Part shown: in pieces, positions 4,800-9,586 of the stretch
Layout: every line of letters starts with the position of its first letter
Numbering within the stretch: the stretch's first letter is position 1
NCBI GenBank assembly: GCA_019310665.1
Contig: JAFDDW010000045.1
Span: forward strand, 1-9,586
DNA from: Deltaproteobacteria bacterium
GTDB lineage: Bacteria; Desulfobacterota; Desulfobacteria; Desulfobacterales; JAFDCJ01
Direction of reading: 5' to 3'
Length of the DNA: 9,586 bases
Notes under the pieces: generated by a model
Database searches by the model: none
What the model saw: the letters and a program-made list of their open reading frames with translations, nothing else
What the model was told of the DNA's origin: nothing
Program-made: the position numbers and the translations under genes

Positions 4800-4817
4800 T
4801 TGAATATTCAATAGTCA
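4794..4817. repeat. right copy of the 24-bp inverted repeat
   Basis: Exact reverse complement of 3813-3836. It overlaps the last two codons and the stop of the LOG gene (AAA TGA within AAATGATTG), so gene end and repeat share sequence. The internal 14-bp palindrome ATTGAATATTCAAT is at 4799-4812. Confidence 0.9.
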
Positions 4818-4820
4818 TTT

Positions 4821-4899
4821 CTCCACCCTGAAAAATAGCCATAACAGGGTTGGGTAGTATAAATTTTCAACCCTAAATGTGCTATTTTTCAGGGCGGAG
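4821..4899. repeat. 79-bp imperfect palindrome between convergent genes
   Basis: CTCCACCCTGAAAAATAGC (4821-4839) is the reverse complement of GCTATTTTTCAGGGCGGAG (4881-4899) at 18 of 19 positions. Nested inside, AGGGTTG (4846-4852) pairs with CAACCCT (4868-4874) around 15 nt. It sits between the convergent ends of the LOG gene (4799) and the 103-residue gene (4909), where a two-way terminator would be useful, but neither side has a run of T. It may instead be a small palindromic repeat or a MITE-like remnant with 19-bp terminal repeats; I see no clear target duplication. Confidence 0.75.
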
Positions 4900-4908
4900 T
4901 AATTAGTA

Positions 4909-5220
4909 TTAGATTTTATTAAAAAATTCCTGGAACTTTTTTATCACAGCAACCTTGCTGTCCAATGAGATATCAGCTTCAAAAATGAATTCCAGTAAAA
5001 ACATCATTTTATAGTCCACAGCGGTCGTCTCGTATTTCTGGAAGGATGTGACCTTGACATCTTTCAGGTCGGGGTGCTCATTTTTTTCAAACAGCCCCGT
5101 GCGCAAGAAAATTAAATTTATGGCCTCTTTGGCATCCTCAAGGTTTTCGAGAACGATCTCAATACCATCTAATTTTTTTACGGCTTTAATGATCTTTTCA
5201 CTTTCTATTGTAGTTTTCAT
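4909..5220 (-). CDS. unknown small acidic/basic mixed protein, 103 aa
   Basis: I recognise no family. The protein is highly charged (MKTTIESEKIIKAVKKLDGI at the start), with no signal peptide and no Cys. It reads as a compact alpha/beta protein: hydrophobic strands IEIVLENL and VKVTSF, and helices at EDAKEAINLIFLR and at the end VAVIKKFQEFFNKI. The ATG at 5220 is preceded by AGGAAA with about 7-nt spacing. Its codons are distinctly AT-rich (many AAA, AAT, ATT, TTT) compared with the GC-rich LOG and rhodanese genes, and it is bounded by repeats on both sides (4821-4899 and 5314-5386), which would fit a recently acquired gene; this is inference. The stop TAA at 4909-4911 lies 10 bp from the palindrome. 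The ORF and ribosome-binding site make a real gene likely. Confidence 0.65.
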   Translation of the reverse strand: MKTTIESEKIIKAVKKLDGIEIVLENLEDAKEAINLIFLRTGLFEKNEHPDLKDVKVTSFQKYETTAVDYKMMFLLEFIFEADISLDSKVAVIKKFQEFFNKI

Positions 5221-5313
5221 TTTAGATTTCCTGCTTAATTTATAGATATTTTTGGTTAATCCTATTTAGGCCCTTAGTAATTATTTTTGTTTATTTTGTG
5301 GCAAAACATTTTC

Positions 5314-5386
5314 GCCACCAAGACACCAAAACACAAAGATAAATTTTAGCATACAGTTTTGCTTTGTGTCTTTGTGCCTTTGTGGC
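5314..5386. repeat. CTTTGTG-type inverted repeat
   Basis: The right arm (5362-5385) is three 8-bp units CTTTGTGT, CTTTGTGC, CTTTGTGG. The left arm (5314-5338) is its reverse complement with four mismatches in 25, separated by 23 nt. A T-rich stretch (TATTTTTTC, 5387-5395) follows, so it could act as a weak plus-strand terminator. Related CTTTGTGx tandems are, from memory, dispersed in many environmental bacterial genomes. Apart from this, the 5221-5461 gap is AT-rich with no gene or clear promoter. Confidence 0.7.
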
Positions 5387-5461
5387 TATTTTTTCGGTTT
5401 ATCCGATTTGTGATTTACTCGAGCCATTTTATGGTTACTTTAAAGTTGTATCATTAATATC

Positions 5462-5602
5462 ATGGAGGCAATTCTGTCAACTATAATACGTGATGGGATT
5501 GTTCTTGCTGTCGTACCCGGGTTTATGTTAAGTTTGGCCCCAAAGCGAGTCGATGCCTTTGCCTTTTTTGAAGCTCCATACGACAGATACTTTTCTGATT
5601 GA
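5462..5602 (+). CDS. possible 46-residue ORF upstream of the DUF4124 gene
   Basis: ATG at 5462 opens a 46-codon frame ending TGA at 5600-5602, 24 bp before the DUF4124 gene on the same strand. The translation begins MEAILSTIIRDGIVLAVVPG, continues through a hydrophobic FMLSLAP, and ends in an aromatic tail with FAFFEAPYDRYFSD; it looks like a short exported or membrane peptide. Against it: no ribosome-binding site is visible before the ATG and no earlier start exists (in-frame TAA at 5441). It could be a true small gene co-transcribed with 5627, or chance. Confidence 0.3.
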   Translation: MEAILSTIIRDGIVLAVVPGFMLSLAPKRVDAFAFFEAPYDRYFSD

Positions 5603-5626
5603 TAGAACCTGAAGGGAGGACTCCCC

Positions 5627-6337
5627 ATGAAGGGCTTAAAAATATTCTTATTCATTGCGGCCGGCTGCCTTATAGCGGGACCGCTGTATGCTGATATCTA
5701 TGAGTGGACGGATGAAAACGGCGTCAAGCATTTTACCAACTACACTCCGCCGGATAACGCCACGATTTTGATAAAATTCGAAGAATTACCTTATGACGAG
5801 GCCGCGGACCGGGCACGAATTGAAGCTGAAAGGCAACAGCAGCTTGAGCTTGCAAGGCTGGAGATTGCTGAGAGGGAAGCCGAACTGCAGCGGCGTGAAG
5901 CTGAAGCCGAGCGCAGAGCCGAGGAGGCCGAACGCTATGCGGATGAAACGCTGCGCGCGGCTGACGAATATCTGGCTGATGCCAGATATGACCGCTACTC
6001 CTATCGAGGGGGCGGATATTCCGGTTATTATCGTCCCTCGCATTACAAACGCTGGTACTACCGCAACAATACAGCCAGCATCTATTTTGTAGACCGCCCT
6101 TACAGCGGTCACACCAAACGTAAATACCGGGGAAAAAACAATTACGGACATTCCGGGAAATATCACGGAAGCAATTACCGGGCCAAAAAACCGGCCTACC
6201 CCAAGCAGTATCCGTCGACACACAACCTGCGGTCCCGCAGTGGAAATACTCACGGTACTTATCGGGTCAACGCTCGGAGCCGAGGAAGGGTGGGACGCAG
6301 CCATTCAAGCCGAGGCTCATTCGGCCTGCGTCGTTAA
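5627..6337 (+). CDS. secreted DUF4124-domain protein with coiled coil and basic tail
   Basis: Residues 1-22 are a signal peptide (MKGLK, hydrophobic core, cleavage after PLYA), so the mature protein is periplasmic or envelope-associated. DIYEWTDENGVKHFTNYTPP (23-42) is the hallmark of DUF4124, a small domain on many Proteobacterial exported proteins whose function is not settled. Residues about 56-118 form a highly charged Glu/Arg/Ala coiled coil. From about 121 to 236 the chain is low-complexity and strongly basic, rich in Tyr, Arg, Gly, Ser, Lys and His, and probably disordered; it could bind polyanions such as peptidoglycan, LPS or nucleic acid, which is inference. Cys14 might suggest a lipoprotein, but the preceding residues fit a lipobox poorly. 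AGGGAGGA, 6 nt before the ATG at 5627, is a strong ribosome-binding site. In 6338-6414 no clear terminator is seen; only CTGAGCC (6378-6384) and GGCTCAG (6412-6418) pair weakly. Confidence 0.82.
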   Translation: MKGLKIFLFIAAGCLIAGPLYADIYEWTDENGVKHFTNYTPPDNATILIKFEELPYDEAADRARIEAERQQQLELARLEIAEREAELQRREAEAERRAEEAERYADETLRAADEYLADARYDRYSYRGGGYSGYYRPSHYKRWYYRNNTASIYFVDRPYSGHTKRKYRGKNNYGHSGKYHGSNYRAKKPAYPKQYPSTHNLRSRSGNTHGTYRVNARSRGRVGRSHSSRGSFGLRR

Positions 6338-6414
6338 GAGAATTGTTACGGCTCGCACGGGCTATTCACCAGGCGGGCTGAGCCAAGATTGAAAAACTCC
6401 CCGACCGCTCAGGC

Positions 6415-7284
6415 TCAGTTATTGGGGTCTAAGAAATCCTGCAGATTGATAATTTTTTCGCCGCCGGCAACTTTACCATTCAACCTGGCCGTCGTACCTT
6501 TGGCCTTTTCCTTGCGCAAATTGGTAATCAACGTCTGAAGCTCGCTATTTCCATCAATGAGCGTGTTTATCTGTTCTTTAAGTGTGTCCCAATTTTTATC
6601 AAGTTGTTCGGTGTCAAGGTGAAAATTTCCCAGTTGAGCGATTAATTTGCCAAGATGGGATAATATGCCGAAATGGGTGGTTCCCTGCAGATAATAGGGG
6701 CAATGGGACCAAAGGCTGAGGCATTCAAAGCCCCTTTTGGTGCCTTCGGATTGTATGATGGAATGAATGGCGCTGGGTCCCTGATACGATATGGCATTGA
6801 CGCGGTGCTGCCTGAGCTGAGAAAGCATATCTTCTGTCGACGCCACCGCGGAGAAAATTCTATCGGTATGCAGCACATTGTCATACATACTGCCCAGAGT
6901 AATTACGGTGCCAACACCCAGTTTCCGGCACAGGGAAAATAACAGATCAACAAATTGAGACCAACACAAATTGGGCTCATCGGCATTCAGAATTACGATA
7001 TCGCTTTGATCCGCTTCGGTGACCGCCGCATAAAACGACCCTCCGGGCGATGCCAGGGTTTTCAGAAGTCCGTCTTCGATAACGACCCGTGGGCGCTGTT
7101 CATCATAGCGATAAAAGATGTCCGGATTAAGATCGGCAAATTGTTGGGCCTTGAAATGACGGATAAAATAGCTCGCCATGCCGTTTGAGATGTTGAGCGC
7201 GTTGCCCCATCCGTCGAAACCCGCGATAAGCAGAGGTTCTTCCAGTTGCGGTAATTTCTTGATATGGATTCCAGGGTCGCTCAT
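6415..7284 (-). CDS. PAC2-family (proteasome-assembly-chaperone-like) protein
   Basis: The PAC2 fold was named for the eukaryotic proteasome assembly chaperone; bacterial and archaeal members are widespread and mostly of unknown role. Signatures here are LLIAGFDGWGNAL (18-30), PDIFYRYDEQRPRV (54-67), DIVILNADEPNLCWSQF (95-111), VITLGSMYDNVLHTDRIFS (127-145), AISYQGPSAIHSII (164-177) and LWSHCPYYLQG (191-201), in the order expected for the family. The 289 residues agree with usual bacterial length. The C-terminal ~70 residues are charged and helical (KNWDTLKEQIN onward) and may oligomerise. The ATG at 7284 lacks a clear ribosome-binding site; TGA at 7290 excludes an earlier start, so translation may depend on the upstream gene, whose stop is 21 bp away. 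A 12-bp palindrome GTCAAATTTGAC (7287-7298) fills that gap. No proteasome genes are visible, so a proteasome role should not be assumed. Confidence 0.82.
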   Translation of the reverse strand: MSDPGIHIKKLPQLEEPLLIAGFDGWGNALNISNGMASYFIRHFKAQQFADLNPDIFYRYDEQRPRVVIEDGLLKTLASPGGSFYAAVTEADQSDIVILNADEPNLCWSQFVDLLFSLCRKLGVGTVITLGSMYDNVLHTDRIFSAVASTEDMLSQLRQHRVNAISYQGPSAIHSIIQSEGTKRGFECLSLWSHCPYYLQGTTHFGILSHLGKLIAQLGNFHLDTEQLDKNWDTLKEQINTLIDGNSELQTLITNLRKEKAKGTTARLNGKVAGGEKIINLQDFLDPNN

Positions 7285-7305
7285 AGGTCAAATTTGACAT
7301 TCAGA

Positions 7306-8301
7306 CTATAAATTGTCAAGGTGATCTTCGCTGAACAGATTCATTTGGTCTCTGTGGACTTCTTCGAAATGTTCGATGAACAGTTCAACTTGCCGTTTCA
7401 GTGCTTGAACCTGTTCCAAATTGGCCATTTTCCAGCGGTAAAGATCGTTTTGAAGCCGACGACTTTCTTCGGCCAGTCCTTCAAGCACCTGCGGTTTGGC
7501 CGGCTCCCAGAGCAGGTGTGCCTCCTCGACGGGCAGTCCGATTTTTTCAAAATGCCATTGGCAAAGCCGCTCCCACCATTTGGAAGGGCTTTCACCATTG
7601 GTTTTGGCGCCTTCAAAATAAAAGCAGGTCCACTCCAATTGGGGCAGCGGTATTTTCAAATCTCTGGCCACATCCCGCATTACCCGCTTGCCTTCGGCCG
7701 TATGTTTATCGAATGCAACCCAGTAGGGAAACGTTTGATCCGGCAATTGCAGTTCCTTGCGGGGCGGCATCGGCCCGGTGACCGACAGGTAGGCCGCTGC
7801 TTGAATTACGGCCTTGTCCCGGGGTAATCCTTCCTTCTTAAATCGTACGGCATTTTCGATTAGAGCCGCAGTTTGATCATCCGCTTTTTTCTGAACCGCA
7901 ATCCAGCGCCAGAAATCATCCGAGCGTTTGATGGCGTTGGCCACAATCTTGATATGCTTATCGTCGTCGGTTCCATTTAAAACCGAACCATCGCCTTCAA
8001 TCAAGGCATGGGCCAGAAATCCCAGCCCGCTGGCATCCCTGGATTTTGTGGCCCGTGTAACTTTGATCAAGGCGGCGATTTTGCTGTGAAACTTTCGATT
8101 AAAAATCAGTTCGCTGCCAAGCGGCCAGCATTCTTCAAAGGTTATAATGGCCGTGCGTGTGCGGTACCAATTTTTTTCTTTGGGGCTTAGGCTTGCGAGC
8201 AGGGCGCTGGTGGTATGGACAAGATCGGCATCACCGCGTCTCACCGCCTTTTGCAGCAGGGAGCGGTATCGTGCTTCAATATCGGTGCCGCTTTTAATCA
8301 T
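7306..8301 (-). CDS. uncharacterised helical protein, 331 aa
   Basis: I do not firmly recognise a family. Residues about 10-62 (RYRSLLQKAVRRGDADLVHT to YRTRTAIITFEECWPLGS) recall the all-helical collar-like region after the AAA+ module in clamp-loader/RarA-type proteins (typically ALQKAIRRGD then WRRL-VIA-EDVG), but no Walker motif exists, so it is not an ATPase. A conserved-looking core PYWVAFDKHTAEGKRVMRDVA (192-212) and a Trp-rich part (WTCFYFEG, KWWERLCQWHF, 224-251) follow. Residues about 274-318 form a coiled coil. There is no signal peptide or membrane segment, so it is cytoplasmic. The ATG at 8301 has no good ribosome-binding site, but an in-frame TAA lies upstream and no better start is visible. 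It lies 63 bp after the exported-protein gene and 21 bp before the PAC2 gene, implying co-transcription. A nucleic-acid link is only a suggestion. Confidence 0.7.
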   Translation of the reverse strand: MIKSGTDIEARYRSLLQKAVRRGDADLVHTTSALLASLSPKEKNWYRTRTAIITFEECWPLGSELIFNRKFHSKIAALIKVTRATKSRDASGLGFLAHALIEGDGSVLNGTDDDKHIKIVANAIKRSDDFWRWIAVQKKADDQTAALIENAVRFKKEGLPRDKAVIQAAAYLSVTGPMPPRKELQLPDQTFPYWVAFDKHTAEGKRVMRDVARDLKIPLPQLEWTCFYFEGAKTNGESPSKWWERLCQWHFEKIGLPVEEAHLLWEPAKPQVLEGLAEESRRLQNDLYRWKMANLEQVQALKRQVELFIEHFEEVHRDQMNLFSEDHLDNL

Positions 8302-8364
8302 GGCTATCGCGCAATGTGTTTAACCAATGGCGAAAGATTCAAGTTGCAAAAATTCCAAGACGCT

Positions 8365-8871
8365 TTAATTACCCCTCCCGAAACCCGGTGGTTCGGGTGC
8401 CAGGATCGCGATTTCATTTTTTTCTTCGATGATAATGGTCGTCCATTGTTTGCTCGAATACCAAATGCCCAACCGCTGGCCATTATCGTCTAAAATGATG
8501 GAGCCGTGGGGGGGGTATCCATAGATGTTATCCATTTGTGTTACCCAGCTTCTCAACAGGGGCGTGGTAAGGTCAACCGCTTTCCAAATTCCCGGCCGAA
8601 GTTTGTAATCTTGCTGAACGCCGATTATGGCATGGGGGATATTCCCCTGGCCGGTGGTGTAATATTTATGATCCGGCAGAACTTTATAGGTCTGAAACTG
8701 GTGGTTTACATCGCGATCTCTCTTTAATTTTCCATACCTGAAACTCGGTAATTTCAACGATTTAAAACTCGGAAATTCAAATGCGTTTACGCTGGTCGCC
8801 ATTATAATTAATGCCGGAAATACCAGCATCCATCCAGCCTTCTTTTGAAGGCGGTTCCCCATTCCGGCCAT
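8365..8871 (-). CDS. small exported protein of unknown function, 168 aa
   Basis: Residues 1-30 form a signal peptide (RLQKK, then WMLVFPALIIMATS, cleavage after VNA), so the protein is probably periplasmic. The mature N-terminus is Phe/Lys rich (FEFPSFKSLKLPSFRYGKLK). A core follows with YKVLPDHKYYTTGQGNIPHA (62-81), IIGV, LRPGIWKAVDLT (91-102), LRSWV, and SIILDDNGQRLGIWYSSKQW (124-143) with TTIII. I recall the same order (VLP-H-YY, AIIG, W--VDLT, ILD--G-R-GIWYS) in short uncharacterised secreted proteins of Geobacter-like bacteria, but have no function to offer. It is probably all-beta. The ATG at 8871 follows GGAG by 7 nt, better than the ATG three codons in. It heads the likely cluster with the 331-residue and PAC2 genes (63 bp, then 21 bp gaps). 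Confidence 0.75.
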   Translation of the reverse strand: MAGMGNRLQKKAGWMLVFPALIIMATSVNAFEFPSFKSLKLPSFRYGKLKRDRDVNHQFQTYKVLPDHKYYTTGQGNIPHAIIGVQQDYKLRPGIWKAVDLTTPLLRSWVTQMDNIYGYPPHGSIILDDNGQRLGIWYSSKQWTTIIIEEKNEIAILAPEPPGFGRGN

Positions 8872-8891
8872 AGTTTGACTCCATTGTAAAA

Positions 8892-8920
8892 ATTAAATTC
8901 CAATCAGCCTGCCGTCGTAA
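8892..8920 (-). promoter_or_regulatory. possible promoter of the three-gene minus-strand cluster
   Basis: On the minus strand a -10 box TTTAAT (8897-8892, five of six) lies 17 bp after TTACGA (8920-8915, three of six). A start near 8885 would place the ribosome-binding site GGAG (8882-8879) right at the 5' end. The -35 box is weak. The rest of 8921-9066 is plain AT-rich spacer with no clear terminator for the Rrf2 gene. Confidence 0.35.
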
Positions 8921-9066
8921 ATTACATTCCAGCATGGTAACTCAGGTGTGTAACAGAACTAGAGGTAAAACTCCAGCAGGAATTTAAACATAGATTTTTT
9001 GGCAACAGCAAGCAAGAGATGATAGAAGTAATTTTATGACAGCTGAGGGTCGATTTGTGGTGATGG

Positions 9067-9510
9067 TTATCCGGGTTTTTCTGCGGACGTCAGATAATCA
9101 AGAATCTTTTCCTGGCAATCATCCATATTGATAGATAGAAGGTCGGCGAATGTGATGGCAGCCAGCCTTTCGTACATAGCTTTAGCCGCCTCCATCCATG
9201 AGTCGACACGATTGCACCCCTCAGGTTCCTGATCGCAGTGCACAAATGTATCTCCACCCTCCAGCAATGCCACGACTTCCCCGACGGTAACTTGACCGGG
9301 GGGGTTGCTGAGCATATGTCCGCCTTTGGCTCCCCGGTAACTTTGCACCAAGCCGGCTTTTTTTAGCGGCCGTATGATTTGCTCCAGATATTTTATTGAA
9401 ACTTTCTGACGATTGGCTATTTCCCCCAACTGAATGGCGCCCTGGCCATAATGTTGGGCCAAATCCATTATCATTCGAGTACCATAGCGGCTTTTTGTTG
9501 ATAGCTTCAT
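9067..9510 (-). CDS. Rrf2/IscR-family transcriptional regulator
   Basis: Cytoplasmic DNA-binding protein of the Rrf2 family (IscR, NsrR, RsrR, CymR). The start MKLSTKSRYGTRMIMDLAQH is the family's typical N-terminus; a winged helix-turn-helix spans about 27-68 (LGEIANRQKVSIKYLEQII, then the RGAKGG wing at 59-64); VTVGEVVALLEG (75-86) precedes the cluster-binding loop. There IscR has three Cys and a His; here only Cys92 and Cys99 are present, the third Cys is missing and the loop runs CNRVDSW. The protein may thus hold a cluster with other ligands or sense something else. The ATG at 9510 is the family-typical start and has GGAG 7 nt before it; an adjoining ATG at 9513 is possible, and a reading from 9582 adds an atypical extension. 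At 147 residues it has normal family length. No isc or suf genes lie directly downstream, so I do not call it iscR. Confidence 0.88.
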   Translation of the reverse strand: MKLSTKSRYGTRMIMDLAQHYGQGAIQLGEIANRQKVSIKYLEQIIRPLKKAGLVQSYRGAKGGHMLSNPPGQVTVGEVVALLEGGDTFVHCDQEPEGCNRVDSWMEAAKAMYERLAAITFADLLSINMDDCQEKILDYLTSAEKPG

Positions 9511-9559
9511 CATCCTTCTCCGAAAACAAGTTAGGGCATACGCCCCGGAGGAAATGCTG

Positions 9560-9576
9560 GAATTGATATTAAATTC
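9560..9576. promoter_or_regulatory. possible operator upstream of the Rrf2 gene
   Basis: GAATTGATATTAAATTC is an imperfect palindrome (GAATT and AATTC arms) 50 bp upstream of the start codon, where a promoter would lie. Rrf2 proteins commonly autoregulate from AT-rich palindromes, so this is a candidate self-binding site. The sequence ends at 9586, so the promoter may be cut off. Confidence 0.25.
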
Positions 9577-9586
9577 AAACACAAGC

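Noticed and set aside
4846..4874. Integron attC-like core (AGGGTTG/CAACCCT)
   Set aside because: The motifs do not fit the GTTRRRY/RYYYAAC core sites and no integrase or cassette array is present.
5314..5386. CRISPR-like repeat array
   Set aside because: The 8-bp units are contiguous without spacers and form one hairpin; no cas genes are present.
5733..6304. Antisense ORFs of 162 and 172 residues opposite the DUF4124 gene
   Set aside because: The plus-strand frame has a signal peptide, DUF4124 motif and strong ribosome-binding site; the antisense frames arise from its repetitive GC-rich coiled-coil and basic-tail codons.
7287..7298. GTCAAATTTGAC palindrome as an operator for the PAC2 gene
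   Set aside because: It lies in the 21-bp gap between two genes that are probably co-transcribed, where an operator would have little use; a 12-bp AT-rich palindrome can arise by chance.
7321..7827. Plus-strand ORFs of 168 and 126 residues opposite the 331-residue gene
   Set aside because: Two overlapping antisense frames without start signals; the minus-strand frame is longer and fits the same-strand gene cluster.

Overview
The window looks like chromosomal sequence from a free-living, Gram-negative, anaerobic bacterium, most likely a Desulfobacterota (former Deltaproteobacteria) sulfate reducer or a relative. This is inferred from an apparent selenocysteine-containing periplasmic rhodanese, an Fe-type alcohol dehydrogenase, an exported DUF4124 protein, a PAC2-family protein, an Rrf2 regulator and many exported proteins. 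I see no transposase, integrase, tRNA, rRNA or CRISPR array. Gene density is low, and the intergenic regions are unusually rich in inverted repeats.

Layout. Positions 1-171 hold an 18-T homopolymer and no gene. At 172-588 (minus) lies a secreted single-domain rhodanese whose frame is interrupted by a TGA at 298-300, directly in the active-site loop. The rhodanese fold continues in frame beyond it, and a SECIS-like hairpin follows, so I annotate one 138-residue selenoprotein. Next come a strong intrinsic terminator (640-673, minus), further hairpins, a 61-residue small protein (831-1016, minus) with a leader that can fold in two competing ways, and a small one-helix membrane protein (1414-1692, plus). 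An Fe-dependent alcohol dehydrogenase (1715-2869, minus) follows.

An intergenic region at 2870-3292 separates the dehydrogenase from an orphan flagellar-rod-like protein (3293-3646, plus). It carries a perfect 16-bp palindrome, promoter-like boxes, a well-paired ~110-nt RNA fold and a terminator-like hairpin just before the ribosome-binding site, which together resemble a structured regulatory leader. A LOG-family nucleotide hydrolase (3918-4799, plus) is bracketed by perfect 24-bp inverted repeats. After it come a 79-bp imperfect palindrome, an AT-rich unknown gene (4909-5220, minus), a CTTTGTG-type inverted repeat, a possible 46-codon ORF and a secreted DUF4124 coiled-coil protein (5627-6337, plus).

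The right third is read on the minus strand: an Rrf2-family regulator (9067-9510), then a likely three-gene cluster of a small exported protein (8365-8871), a 331-residue protein of unknown function (7306-8301) and a PAC2-family protein (6415-7284). The genes do not form one obvious pathway. The clearest finding is the rhodanese selenoprotein. The most speculative are the two candidate RNA switches and the possible mobile or invertible cassette around the LOG gene.
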